Shown here piece by piece: positions 1-7,722 of a stretch of 64,000 nucleotides of DNA. The stretch's first letter is position 1, and each line of letters begins with the position of its first letter. The notes below the pieces were generated by a model, which had not been told where the DNA came from, made no database searches, and worked only from the letters and a program-made list of their open reading frames with translations. A program made the position numbers and the translations under genes. Location: NCBI RefSeq assembly GCF_900609065.1, contig NZ_UXAU01000026.1, positions 62,001 through 126,000 of the forward strand. Reading direction: 5' to 3'. This stretch comes from Arthrobacter ulcerisalmonis. GTDB lineage: Bacteria > Actinomycetota > Actinomycetes > Actinomycetales > Micrococcaceae.

Positions 1-117
1 CGGCAGTCCGCGATGATCAGCGGTCGCCTCCGCTCCGCGCTGGCCCGAGGTGCCGGCGTCGTCGAAGTAGATCAGTTCCCGACCGTCCGAGAGCGTGGTG
101 CTTGTGATGGCTGTCAT
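1..117 (-). CDS. galT: UDP-glucose--hexose-1-phosphate uridylyltransferase, N-terminal fragment (cut by window edge)
   Basis: Only the first 39 codons are inside the window. The gene reads leftwards from an ATG at 117 and has no stop before base 1. The peptide starts MTAITSTTLSDGRELIYFDD, and the R-x-L-x-Y-F-D pattern is typical of the start of actinobacterial GalT, the Leloir-pathway enzyme exchanging UDP between glucose-1-P and galactose-1-P. The divergent neighbour is an aldose 1-epimerase, which fits galactose use. The catalytic part lies outside the window, so the identification rests on the N-terminus and context. Confidence 0.7.
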   Translation of the reverse strand, partial: MTAITSTTLSDGRELIYFDDAGTSGQRGAEATADHRGLP

Positions 118-137
118 AGCAAAAATTCTTGCATGTT

Positions 138-175
138 CGATCAAAAAAGAATAGTTAGCAACAAAAAATAACAAA
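138..175. promoter_or_regulatory. AT-rich divergent galT/epimerase regulatory region with phased CAAAAAA repeats
   Basis: This short stretch is extremely AT-rich in a high-GC genome. It holds two identical CAAAAAA heptamers at 142-148 and 162-168, exactly 20 bp apart, and a further AACAAA at 170-175 spaced 10 bp from another at 160-165. Repeats on one DNA face are typical of operators for DeoR-family sugar regulators, which often control galactose genes in this group. The regulator itself is not in the window. Confidence 0.45.
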
Positions 176-206
176 TGAACTTCTCGGTCACTGGCTTTGT
201 TCGGGG

Positions 207-219
207 TAGCCTATCCACC
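207..219 (+). promoter_or_regulatory. Leaderless promoter -10 box (TAGCCT) for the aldose epimerase
   Basis: TAGCCT at 207-212 lies 7 nt before ATG 220 with no Shine-Dalgarno between, so transcription probably starts at the start codon. It argues for 220 rather than the upstream ATG at 175, which sits in the repeat region. Confidence 0.55.
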
Positions 220-1167
220 ATGACTCTTCCTTTGGCCGCACCCGCGGGTGCGCACGCGTACGCAACTGGCAGGCAGTACGAGCTCCGCCGGGGTGATGCC
301 TTCGCCGTGATCACGGAGCTGGCCGCCGGCCTTCGGTCCTATGAACGCGGCGGGGTGCTGTTGACGGAGACCTACGGCGATGACCAGATCGCGCCGGGCG
401 CTACGGGCATCACCCTGGCGCCCTGGGCCAACCGCGTTGCTGACGGGATTTGGTTCCTGGACGGCCGCAAGCAGCAGCTGGACATCACTGAGGCCTCCCG
501 GAATAACGCAAGCCACGGCCTGCTCCGCAACACCGCCTACCAGTTGGTCGATGAGTCGGAATTCTCAGTCACCCTCGAGGCCACCATCTTTCCGCAGCAC
601 GGCTACCCCTTCCTGGCGCGGCACCGCGTGCAGTATTCCCTCACGGAAGAACTGGGGCTGGCGGTGCGGCAGACCCTGACAAACCATGCCGCCCAGCCCG
701 CCCCCTTTGTCCTGGGCGCGCACCCGTACCTCCGCCTGGGGAATGTTCCGGTCGAAGACCTGATGTTGACGGTCCACGCGAATACGGCCTTGATCGCGGA
801 TGAACGCCTGATCCCACGGAGCACCGCGCCCGTCAGCGGTGACACCGACTTCCGCGCCGGCCAACACGTCGCGGACCTCAGCGTGGATGTCGCCCTGACG
901 GACTTGGCGTTCGACGGCGGGGTAGCCCGGCACGTTCTGGCCGGCGCGGATGGCCAGCAGGTCAGCCTGTGGCAGGACGCCGCGTGCAGTTATGTGCACG
1001 TTTTCATCAGCACCGAATACCCTGGCCGGAGCCGGGCCGTGGCGGTGGAACCCATGACCGGCCCCGCCAATGCCTTCAATACCGGCGACGGCCTGCGCTG
1101 GCTCCAGCCGGGCGAGTCGTTCAGCATCGACTGGGGCATCGACTACAGTCCCGCCCCCGTGGCGTAG
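220..1167 (+). CDS. Aldose 1-epimerase family protein (GalM-like)
   Basis: A 315-residue galactose-mutarotase-like beta-sandwich protein that should interconvert alpha and beta anomers of hexoses before phosphorylation. The expected catalytic residues are visible: His99 in N-A-S-H-G-L-L-R-N, His168 in L-G-A-H-P-Y and the general-base Glu277 in A-V-E-P-M-T-G. The frame is open back to ATG 175, but that codon lies in the AT-rich operator-like region. ATG 220 follows a -10 box at leaderless distance and starts MTLPLAAPAG. Its divergence from galT supports a galactose role, although bacterial members act on several sugars. Confidence 0.85.
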   Translation: MTLPLAAPAGAHAYATGRQYELRRGDAFAVITELAAGLRSYERGGVLLTETYGDDQIAPGATGITLAPWANRVADGIWFLDGRKQQLDITEASRNNASHGLLRNTAYQLVDESEFSVTLEATIFPQHGYPFLARHRVQYSLTEELGLAVRQTLTNHAAQPAPFVLGAHPYLRLGNVPVEDLMLTVHANTALIADERLIPRSTAPVSGDTDFRAGQHVADLSVDVALTDLAFDGGVARHVLAGADGQQVSLWQDAACSYVHVFISTEYPGRSRAVAVEPMTGPANAFNTGDGLRWLQPGESFSIDWGIDYSPAPVA

Positions 1168-1203
1168 TTTCCGATTGAGGCCGTGCTGGGTAAGGATTAG
1201 GCT

Positions 1204-2520
1204 ATGACGCCTCCCAACGACGCCGCCAACGCCATGGCCTCAGGTTCGCCAGCACACCCCGCTTCACCGCTGCGCGTCCTCACGGACAGGGAATTGGACC
1301 AAGACATTCCCTACGGAATCCGGATTGCTGCCTCCTGGGCGTGGCGGCTCGGCCTGATCCTGCTGGTGGGCGGAGCGCTGATCTGGCTCCTCAGCAAAAT
1401 CAGCTTCCTCATCATCCCGCTGATGGTCGCCGCGTTGCTGGCGGGCCTGCTGAACCCCGTGGTGACCTGGCTGGCGCAACGGAACCTGCCGCGCGGCCTG
1501 GCAGTAGCCCTCACCGTGGTGGCGTTCCTGGGCGTGATCGTCGGCGCCCTGGCTCTGGTGGGACGCCAACTCTTTGCCGGCCTCGGTGAACTGTGGTCTG
1601 AGGCCCTCAACGGCGTGGTCCAGATCCAGGATTGGCTGGCGGATGGTCCGCTGCACCTCACGGCAGACCAGATCGACCAGTACCTCAAGGAAGCCACCGC
1701 AGCCCTGCAGGAGAACAGCAGCAGCATCCTCAGCGGCGCACTATCGTTCGGCAGCACGGCCGGCCACTTCGCGGCAGGGCTGGTCCTGGCACTGTTCATC
1801 CTGATCTTCTTCCTCCTCGAAGGCAGCCGGATCTGGGCGTTCCTGGTGCGGCTCCTGCCCCGCAAGGCACGGCCGGGCGCTTTCGGTGCCGGCCGCAAGG
1901 GCTGGACCTCTATGGTCAGCTACGTGCGGATCCAACTCTTCGTCGCGGCAGTGGACGCGATCGGTATCGGCGCCGGTGCAGCCATTATCGGTGTTCCGCT
2001 GGCCCTGCCGCTGAGCGTCCTGGTGTTCATCGGTTCCTTCATTCCCGTGGTGGGTGCCCTGGTGACCGGCGCGCTCGCCGTCCTCCTGGCGCTGGTGGCC
2101 AACGGTCCCATCAACGCCTTGATCATGCTGGCCATCGTTTTGCTGGTGCAGCAATTGGAAAGCCACATCCTGCAGCCGCTGGTCATGGGCAAGGCTGTCT
2201 CCCTACACCCGGTGGCCGTGATCCTCGCCGTGGCAGCGGGCTCATACCTGGCCGGCATCCCCGGTGCGTTGTTCTCGGTGCCGATTCTCGCCGTCGTAAA
2301 CTCGTCAGTTCGCTACATTGCCGCCAGGGCGTGGGAACATGAAGAGGTGCCGGCAGTCCTGCTGCCGGCTGGCGTCGGGGCCACGTCCACTCAGGTGGGC
2401 GCAGAACGTCCCCCCGCCCAGGGCGGCGGACGGCAGGCTGACCTCGGCTCCACCGCAGCAGACCCTGACGCGAGCCCGGCAACGGAGCGCCGTTCAGGGG
2501 ACGAACCCAAAGGAGAGTAG
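1204..2520 (+). CDS. AI-2E family transporter (permease)
   Basis: A 438-residue polytopic membrane protein with an N-terminal helix pair (about residues 45-100), a long extracytoplasmic amphipathic segment (about 115-195) and a C-terminal helix bundle ending near residue 375. The last 60 residues are hydrophilic, Ala/Gly/Pro-rich and probably disordered. The L-x-x-x-Q-Q-L-E-S-H-I-L-Q-P region is typical of the AI-2E/YhhQ-like transporter family; proven substrates are few (autoinducer-2 export, or Na+/H+ exchange in some members). AAGGA at 1192-1196 gives a 7 nt spaced ribosome site. It lies 3 nt upstream of ilvA, whose Shine-Dalgarno is inside its last codons, so the two are probably cotranscribed. 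Confidence 0.87.
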   Translation: MTPPNDAANAMASGSPAHPASPLRVLTDRELDQDIPYGIRIAASWAWRLGLILLVGGALIWLLSKISFLIIPLMVAALLAGLLNPVVTWLAQRNLPRGLAVALTVVAFLGVIVGALALVGRQLFAGLGELWSEALNGVVQIQDWLADGPLHLTADQIDQYLKEATAALQENSSSILSGALSFGSTAGHFAAGLVLALFILIFFLLEGSRIWAFLVRLLPRKARPGAFGAGRKGWTSMVSYVRIQLFVAAVDAIGIGAGAAIIGVPLALPLSVLVFIGSFIPVVGALVTGALAVLLALVANGPINALIMLAIVLLVQQLESHILQPLVMGKAVSLHPVAVILAVAAGSYLAGIPGALFSVPILAVVNSSVRYIAARAWEHEEVPAVLLPAGVGATSTQVGAERPPAQGGGRQADLGSTAADPDASPATERRSGDEPKGE

Positions 2521-2523
2521 TAC

Positions 2524-3762
2524 GTGAATATCCTGGAAACCCTTCCCGTCACCCTGGACGATGTCCTTGAGGCGCAGAAGCTGCTTGACGGGATTATTGC
2601 GCGCACGCCGATCGAATCTTCCCGCGCCCTAGGCAGCCAAGTGGGTGGCGAGGTCTTCTTCAAATGCGAGAATTTGCAGCGCGCTGGCTCCTTCAAGGTG
2701 CGGGGCGCCTACGTGCGGATGGCCCGGCTTTCCCCGGAGGAAAAGAAGCGCGGGGTCGTGGCGGCCTCGGCCGGCAACCACGCCCAAGGCGTGGCGGTAG
2801 CCGCGAAGAGCCTCGGTATCAAAGCCCGGATCTACATGCCTCTGGGGGTGGCGCTGCCCAAACTGGCAGCTACCCGAAGCCACGGCGCAGAGGTCATCCT
2901 GCACGGCCACAACGTGGACGAAGCCCTCGCGGAGGCGCAGCGCTACAGCGACGAGACCGGCATGGTCTTTGTGCACCCCTTCGACAACGTGGACGTGGTG
3001 GCAGGCCAAGGCACGCTGGGGCTGGAAATCCTTGAACAGGTCCCCAACGTGGACACCATCCTGATGGGCGTCGGCGGTGGTGGGCTGCTCGCCGGCGTTG
3101 CCGTGGCCGTCAAAGCCCGGGCCAAAGAACTGGGCCGGGACATCAAGATCATCGGCGTCCAGGCCGAAAACGCTGCCGCCTACCCACCCTCGCTTGCCGC
3201 CGACGCCTTGGTGCCGCTCAAGAAGGTGTCCACCATGGCCGACGGCATTGCTGTGGGCCGGCCAGGGCAACTTCCCTTCAGCATCATCCGCGAACTGGTC
3301 GATGACGTGGTGACGGTCAGCGAGGACTCGCTGGCCAGAGCGCTGATCTTCCTCCTGGAACGCGCCAAGATGGTGGTTGAACCCGCCGGTGCTGTGGGCA
3401 TCGCGGCGCTGATGGACGGAAAAATCGAAAACCCCGGCACCACCGTGGTGGTCTTGTCCGGCGGAAACATCGACCCCATGCTCATGCTCAAAGTCATCCA
3501 GCGCGGCCTCTCCGCCGCGGGCCGGTTCATGACCGTCCGAATGATGCTTGATGACCGGCCCGGTTCGCTGGCGACCATCGCACGCATCATCGCCGAAAAC
3601 GACGCCAACGTCACCGGCCTCGATCACACCCGCGTGGGTGGATCGATCAGCATGGGAGACGTCTCCATCACCGTGAACCTCGAAACCAAGGGACACGAAC
3701 ATGGCGAGCAGGTCCTGGGCGCCCTTAGGGCCGAGGGCTTCCAACCGATTGTTGTGCACTAG
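2524..3762 (+). CDS. ilvA: Threonine ammonia-lyase (threonine dehydratase) with C-terminal ACT domain
   Basis: A 412-residue PLP enzyme deaminating threonine to 2-oxobutyrate, the first step towards isoleucine. The PLP lysine is Lys58 in G-S-F-K-V-R-G-A, the cofactor phosphate loop is G-G-G-G-L near residues 183-186, and S-G-G-N near residue 312 contacts the pyridine ring. A single ACT domain occupies about residues 335-405, so the protein is shorter than E. coli IlvA and closer to the short ACT-bearing form common in actinobacteria. The start is GTG 2524, preceded by AAAGGAGAG inside the end of the permease gene. Whether the biosynthetic or catabolic role dominates cannot be read from sequence alone. 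Confidence 0.93.
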   Translation: MNILETLPVTLDDVLEAQKLLDGIIARTPIESSRALGSQVGGEVFFKCENLQRAGSFKVRGAYVRMARLSPEEKKRGVVAASAGNHAQGVAVAAKSLGIKARIYMPLGVALPKLAATRSHGAEVILHGHNVDEALAEAQRYSDETGMVFVHPFDNVDVVAGQGTLGLEILEQVPNVDTILMGVGGGGLLAGVAVAVKARAKELGRDIKIIGVQAENAAAYPPSLAADALVPLKKVSTMADGIAVGRPGQLPFSIIRELVDDVVTVSEDSLARALIFLLERAKMVVEPAGAVGIAALMDGKIENPGTTVVVLSGGNIDPMLMLKVIQRGLSAAGRFMTVRMMLDDRPGSLATIARIIAENDANVTGLDHTRVGGSISMGDVSITVNLETKGHEHGEQVLGALRAEGFQPIVVH

Positions 3763-3772
3763 GGGGGCAGGC

Positions 3773-4387
3773 GTGGCTGGATTGATCCGACGACAAACCG
3801 CGGGGGAGCCGCAGACAACCGCAGAGCGTGCCAAACGCGGCCTCATGGTGGTGGGCGGATTCGTGGTGCTGCTGATCATCATCGAGGTGATCAACGCGCT
3901 GCTCCAGCGTTCACTGACACGAACCTTTGGCCTCCGGCCGCGGGCGGTTGATGGGCTGCTGGACATCTTCACGTTCCCCCTCCTGCACGCAAACCTCAAC
4001 CACCTGCTCTCGAACATCTTCCCGTTGTTGATCTTCGGTTTCCTGGTGTTCCTGGCCGGTGCGCGGGTCTTTATCACGGCGCTGGCGCTCAGCTGGCTCG
4101 GTTCTGGCGTGGCGGTCTGGTTGATCGGCGACGGCGGGGTGACGGTTGGTGCCTCCGGCCTGGTCTTTGGGCTGTTTGCGTTCCTCCTGGTCCGGGGATT
4201 CTTCAACCACAGTTGGAAGCAGATCCTGCTGGCCGTGGTGCTGTTCCTGGTCTACGGCAGCATCTTGTGGGGCATCTTGCCCACAGTGGCAGGATTCGTG
4301 TCATGGCAGGCACACCTTGGTGGAGCTTCGGGCGGCGTTGTGGCCGCGCTGCTGCTCCGGCCCAAGGCGCCCGCGCTGCAACGCTGA
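3773..4387 (+). CDS. Rhomboid family intramembrane serine protease
   Basis: A 204-residue protein with about six membrane helices. The catalytic dyad is visible as Ser128 in V-G-A-S-G and His181 in W-Q-A-H-L-G-G, and the H-A-N-L-N-H segment (His72, His77) matches the conserved loop preceding the second core helix of rhomboids. GTG 3773 follows a purine-rich AGGGGGGCAGGC stretch and comes 10 nt after the ilvA stop, so it is likely the third gene of the permease-ilvA unit. The frame is open further upstream inside ilvA, but that part has no rhomboid character. Substrates are unknown. Confidence 0.88.
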   Translation: MAGLIRRQTAGEPQTTAERAKRGLMVVGGFVVLLIIIEVINALLQRSLTRTFGLRPRAVDGLLDIFTFPLLHANLNHLLSNIFPLLIFGFLVFLAGARVFITALALSWLGSGVAVWLIGDGGVTVGASGLVFGLFAFLLVRGFFNHSWKQILLAVVLFLVYGSILWGILPTVAGFVSWQAHLGGASGGVVAALLLRPKAPALQR

Positions 4388-4443
4388 GGGTCATCTTGCC
4401 GTGCTGCGGCGCTGACGCTGGCACCTCCAGGTCAGTGGGCTTA

Positions 4444-4489
4444 ACGCAGAAGCGCCGCCTGTCCTTGTGGACATGCGGCGCTTCTGCGT
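4444..4489. terminator. Bidirectional hairpin terminator between rhomboid gene and greA
   Basis: A perfect 15 bp inverted repeat (4444-4458 with 4475-4489) continues, past one mismatch, into an inner 5 bp stem closed by a TTGT loop. It sits between two convergent gene ends. There is no strong T-tract, as is common for actinobacterial terminators. Confidence 0.85.
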
Positions 4490-4497
4490 GCAGGACT

Positions 4498-4992
4498 CTA
4501 GGCCGCGTATGGCTTGGCGGAGATGATCTCCACCGGAATGGTCTTTCCGTTCGGCGCTACGTAGCTGATGGAATCGCCCTCCTTGTGGCCCAGGATGGCG
4601 GCACCCAGCGGAGACTTCTCGCTGAAGACATCGAGGTCAGACTCGCCGGCAATTTCGCGTGAACCCAAGAGGAATTTCTCTTCGTCACCGGCGATCTTGG
4701 CGACTACCAGCATGCCGGGCTCCACGATGCCGTCATCGGCCGGCGATTCGCCCACGTTGGCGTCACGCAAAAGCGCTGTGAGCTGGCGGATGCGGGCCTC
4801 GATCTTGCCCTGCTCTTCCTTGGCGGCGTGGTATCCACCGTTCTCCTTGAGGTCACCTTCCTGGCGGGCGGCCTCGATCTTCTGGACGATCTCTGCCCGG
4901 CCGGGGCCGGAAAGGTGGTCCAGCTCTGCCTTCAGGCGGTCAAAAGCTTCCTGGGTGAGCCAGGCGGCAGCTGCGCTGTTGGTGGTAGACAC
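4498..4992 (-). CDS. greA: Transcription elongation factor GreA
   Basis: A 164-residue protein that rescues backtracked RNA polymerase by stimulating transcript cleavage. An N-terminal coiled coil (about residues 15-85) carries the acidic tip segment G-D-L-K-E-N-G-G-Y-H-A-A-K-E-E-Q. The C-terminal FKBP-like domain follows, ending in the V-A-P-N-G-K-T-I-P-V-E-I-I-S-A-K-P-Y pattern. The start is GTG 4992, with AGGAGAAG a few bases upstream; the longer open frame to 5043 encodes no GreA-like sequence. It is preceded by DUF4307 and mca, a frequent actinobacterial neighbourhood. A separate -10 (TAATAC, 5078-5083) and a hairpin in the leader suggest its own control. Confidence 0.95.
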   Translation of the reverse strand: MSTTNSAAAAWLTQEAFDRLKAELDHLSGPGRAEIVQKIEAARQEGDLKENGGYHAAKEEQGKIEARIRQLTALLRDANVGESPADDGIVEPGMLVVAKIAGDEEKFLLGSREIAGESDLDVFSEKSPLGAAILGHKEGDSISYVAPNGKTIPVEIISAKPYAA

Positions 4993-5025
4993 GGACTTCT
5001 CCTCTAATGGTCTTACATGCAAAAG

Positions 5026-5083
5026 ACCCCGCCAGGTGGCCACTTGTGGAACAGCAACCAGCTGAGCGGGGTAAAGGGTATTA
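5026..5083 (-). promoter_or_regulatory. greA promoter and 5' leader hairpin
   Basis: On the minus strand a TAATAC -10 (5083-5078) places the start near 5071. The first nucleotides then form ACCCCGC (5072-5066 side) pairing with GCGGGGT (5032-5026), followed by CTTTTG. It could be an attenuator, a 5' stabilising stem, or the terminator of the DUF4307 gene. Confidence 0.45.
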
Positions 5084-5151
5084 GACCAGTGTAATCAGTC
5101 GCGAAGAGATATCCCAACGCAGCAGAGGTGCAGCTCACACCCCTGCGTGGC

Positions 5152-5601
5152 TCACGCCTTGGGGATCCAGCAGCTGTCCACTACTCCCGATACAGAAGGG
5201 GACTCGGTGTTGAGGTCAATGCGTTGGTTTAGCGTGCGGCCGCCGTTGGATGCCAGATCAGCGGCGTCGGTGGGGATATCCACGACTTTCCAGCCGACCA
5301 CTGCATACTTGGAATCGAGGGCTTTCACGGCGCATTTTACGGCTGTGCCGGGTTCCCGGGTGACCTGGAAATCAACCTGGGCCAGCGTGCCATCGGGCGT
5401 ACTGTAGCCGATGTCCTTGAACGTCACCGAGTTCAGCGAATTGGACGTGGAAACCCAGCCAAGGTAGCCAATTCCGACAGCGAGGGCACCGATCACCACC
5501 AGCCGCCTGGTCCTCCGGGAGGGACCCTGTTTTTTTGCACCATACCGATTAGCTAGGCTGGTGTCTGCGGGCGCGGGTGCCGATGGGTCCGGGGAAGTCA
5601 C
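5152..5601 (-). CDS. DUF4307 family membrane-anchored protein
   Basis: A 149-residue protein with a basic cytoplasmic N-terminus (K-K-Q-G-P-S-R-R-T-R-R), one membrane helix at about residues 34-52, and a roughly 95-residue extracytoplasmic domain containing the D-F-Q-V-T-R-E-P-G and C-A-V-K-A-L motifs of DUF4307. Cys89 and Cys144 could form a disulfide outside the cell. This family repeatedly sits between greA and mca in actinobacteria; its function is unknown. GTG 5601 follows a TAAACT -10 by 6 nt and there is no ribosome site, so the mRNA is probably leaderless. Confidence 0.85.
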   Translation of the reverse strand: MTSPDPSAPAPADTSLANRYGAKKQGPSRRTRRLVVIGALAVGIGYLGWVSTSNSLNSVTFKDIGYSTPDGTLAQVDFQVTREPGTAVKCAVKALDSKYAVVGWKVVDIPTDAADLASNGGRTLNQRIDLNTESPSVSGVVDSCWIPKA

Positions 5602-5613
5602 CCTTCCAGTTTA
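5602..5613 (-). promoter_or_regulatory. Leaderless promoter -10 (TAAACT) for the DUF4307 gene
   Basis: TAAACT (complement of 5608-5613) lies 6 nt before the GTG at 5601, with no Shine-Dalgarno sequence between. Confidence 0.55.
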
Positions 5614-5709
5614 GGGCCTCTCTGCAGGTGGCCATTGCGGCCACCAGTCGCCGCATCCGCATCCCCGTTCACGGCACGCCAGAATCCCAGATCAAGGAGC
5701 GGTCACCCC

Positions 5710-6615
5710 ATGACAGCGTCCAGCAATTCCTCCACCCCGCTTCGGTTGCTCGCCGTCCATGCCCACCCGGATGACGAATCCAGCAAGGGTGCCGCCACCA
5801 TGGCCATGTACGCTGCTGCCGGCGTTGACGTCATGGTAGCCACCTGTACCGACGGTTCGCGCGGCGATATCCAAAATCCGGCAATGGAAACGGCGCCACA
5901 CCCGAAACGGGATATGGCTGGCGCCCGGCGGGTGGAGATGGCCAACGCGGCCGGGTTCCTAGGGGTCGCGCAGCGTTGGCTCGGGTTCGTTGACTCCGGC
6001 CTGCCGGAAGGCGATCCGCTGCCCCCGCTGCCTATGGGTTCCTTCGCCACCCTCACGCTGGAGCATGCTGCCGCACCCCTGGTCCGCCTGGTCCGCGACT
6101 TCAAGCCTCAGGTCATCCTTGCCTACGACGAAAACGGCGGCTACCCCCACCCGGACCACATCATGGCGCACCGGGTTGCCGTTGAGGCATTCGAGGCCGC
6201 CGGCGATCCGAGCCGGTACCCGGGAACAGGGGAGCCCTGGCAGCCCAGCAAGCTGTACTACGACCGCGCGTTCAGTCCCGAACGCTTCCGCGCCCTGCAC
6301 TTTGCCCTGGAAGAAGCGGGACTGCAGTCCCCGTATGCCGAACGGCTGGCGGCCTGGCTCGAATCCGATGCGGAGGGGCACACCCCGCCGCCGCCCAAGC
6401 ACCCCACCACAACCCAGGTTGATTGCGGCGACTACTTCGAGGCCCGGGATGACGCCCTTCGCGCGCACCGAACCCAGATCGACCCGCTGGGCTTCTTCTT
6501 TGCTGTTTCCACTGACATGCAGCGTCGGGCTTGGCCGTGGGAGGACTACACCCTGATTTCGTCCCACGTGGAATCCACCCTGCCCGAACGGGACCTGTTC
6601 GCCGGGCTAAGATAG
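5710..6615 (+). CDS. mca: Mycothiol S-conjugate amidase
   Basis: A 301-residue zinc amidase of the LmbE/PIG-L fold. It cleaves mycothiol S-conjugates of toxins to glucosaminyl-inositol and an exportable mercapturic acid. The zinc site is H-A-H-P-D-D-E at about residues 17-23, with the partner H-P-D-H near residue 150 and the G-Y-P-H-P-D-H-I-M-A-H context specific to Mca. It is distinguished from the MshB deacetylase by its C-terminal R-R-A-W-P-W-E-D-Y region and by its greA/DUF4307 neighbourhood. ATG 5710 has AAGGAG at 5694-5699. The gene diverges from DUF4307. Confidence 0.93.
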   Translation: MTASSNSSTPLRLLAVHAHPDDESSKGAATMAMYAAAGVDVMVATCTDGSRGDIQNPAMETAPHPKRDMAGARRVEMANAAGFLGVAQRWLGFVDSGLPEGDPLPPLPMGSFATLTLEHAAAPLVRLVRDFKPQVILAYDENGGYPHPDHIMAHRVAVEAFEAAGDPSRYPGTGEPWQPSKLYYDRAFSPERFRALHFALEEAGLQSPYAERLAAWLESDAEGHTPPPPKHPTTTQVDCGDYFEARDDALRAHRTQIDPLGFFFAVSTDMQRRAWPWEDYTLISSHVESTLPERDLFAGLR

Positions 6616-6707
6616 AGGCTGCAGGCAATTTCTATGCCGTGTAGAAGACCAATCCTGACAGGGTCGTCCCCACGCCTGCTGCCACCGTGTCACAGAAGGT
6701 ATTAACC

Positions 6708-7037
6708 GTGCATCATCTGCTGCTGAGCCTCGCCACAACCCCCACCCCGCTGCCCACCCCTGGCCTGCGCGACGGATTGTCAGAGGATCAGGTGACGCCT
6801 GGCCTGCTCGGGTTCATCATGACGGCCTTCTTTGTGCTGGCCACGGCGCTGCTGATCGTCGACATGGTGCGCCGGATCCGCAAGGTCCGCTACCGTGCGC
6901 AGGTAGAGGAAGAGAAGCTGGCAGCCGCAGCGGCCGCCGACGTGGCAGCGGCTGACGCCCACGACCACCTCGACACCGCAGAACCTGCAGGGTTCGACGA
7001 CGCCGAGACCGCCGTCGTCGAACGTTCCAAAGACTAA
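6708..7037 (+). CDS. Small single-pass membrane protein downstream of mca
   Basis: A 109-residue protein with a Pro/Thr-rich N-terminus, one membrane helix (about residues 33-54, G-F-I-M-T-A-F-F-V-L-A-T-A-L-L-I-V), a basic R-R-I-R-K-V-R-Y-R stop-transfer and an acidic, Ala-rich cytoplasmic tail. GTG 6708 has AGAAGG about 10 nt upstream; a GTG at 6687 is also possible. Similar small proteins follow mca in related genomes, but I know of no function. Its last 4 bp overlap the convergent gene ending at 7034. Confidence 0.72.
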   Translation: MHHLLLSLATTPTPLPTPGLRDGLSEDQVTPGLLGFIMTAFFVLATALLIVDMVRRIRKVRYRAQVEEEKLAAAAAADVAAADAHDHLDTAEPAGFDDAETAVVERSKD

Positions 7038-7687
7038 AGCGGGCCGAACTCCCTGCTGCCCACGGGATCCCGCCACGTCAGGGCCAAGCCTTCAAGGCCC
7101 TGGCGCAGATCGGGCGACGCTGCAATGTCCGCTTTGAAATCACGGACGGCGTGCGTCATGAAGTAGGAGGGCAGCGTAAACACGCTGCCCATCAGCACCA
7201 CCAGCAAGACGGCGTAGCCCAGCACCAGGACAGCTCCGGCAGGCACCGACTCCATCAGCCGGCCAGCCAGCGGGTAGAGGATCACGCCAAACATCACCGT
7301 GAAGAATGCGCCTAGGCCGATCCCGGAGCTGAGCTTGCTGGGTGCGCGCGAGGGTGCCGTCATGGTGATCCGGGGCAGCTTGCGTTGCCGGATGCGAGCG
7401 AAGAGACTGACGCCGAGGATCACCAGGACGACGCCGGGGATGCCCACTGCGGCTGCCGCGCCGATCCCGCCCGCTGCGGCCGCCAGCAGGCCGCCACCGG
7501 TGAGGGCGATGCCGACGCCAAGGACAGCGCCTGCCAGGCCTCGCTGCTGGCTGCGGTTCCATGCCATGGCACGTAGCGCGGTGGTGATGCCCGGGGTGGC
7601 GAGGCCGGCCGCGTCAGCTGACAGCCAAAAGTCCAGATCGCGTTGGCGGGGGGAGAAACCGGGGGTTCCGGCGGGTGGATACATCAC
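7034..7687 (-). CDS. Polytopic membrane protein of the WXG100 cassette, unknown function
   Basis: A 217-residue protein with a soluble N-terminus (Y-P-P-A-G-T-P-G-F-S-P-R-Q-R-D), then two hydrophobic segments at about 51-72 and 74-95, a basic loop (R-Q-R-K-L-P-R), two more at about 122-141 and 147-170, and a hydrophilic C-terminus. I do not recognise the family. It is the last gene of a three-gene minus-strand unit after the WXG100-domain protein, 35 nt behind the middle gene. That position suggests an accessory or immunity role, which is inference only. The start could be GTG 7687 or ATG 7684. Confidence 0.65.
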   Translation of the reverse strand: MMYPPAGTPGFSPRQRDLDFWLSADAAGLATPGITTALRAMAWNRSQQRGLAGAVLGVGIALTGGGLLAAAAGGIGAAAAVGIPGVVLVILGVSLFARIRQRKLPRITMTAPSRAPSKLSSGIGLGAFFTVMFGVILYPLAGRLMESVPAGAVLVLGYAVLLVVLMGSVFTLPSYFMTHAVRDFKADIAASPDLRQGLEGLALTWRDPVGSREFGPL

Positions 7688-7722
7688 GTCGAGTCAGTCC
7701 TTGCAGGTGGGGCGCAGCGCGC

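Noticed and set aside
2629..4206. Open frame of 525 codons on the minus strand opposite ilvA and the rhomboid gene
   Set aside because: The translation is His/Asp/Gly-rich noise and spans two genuine genes with strong motifs.
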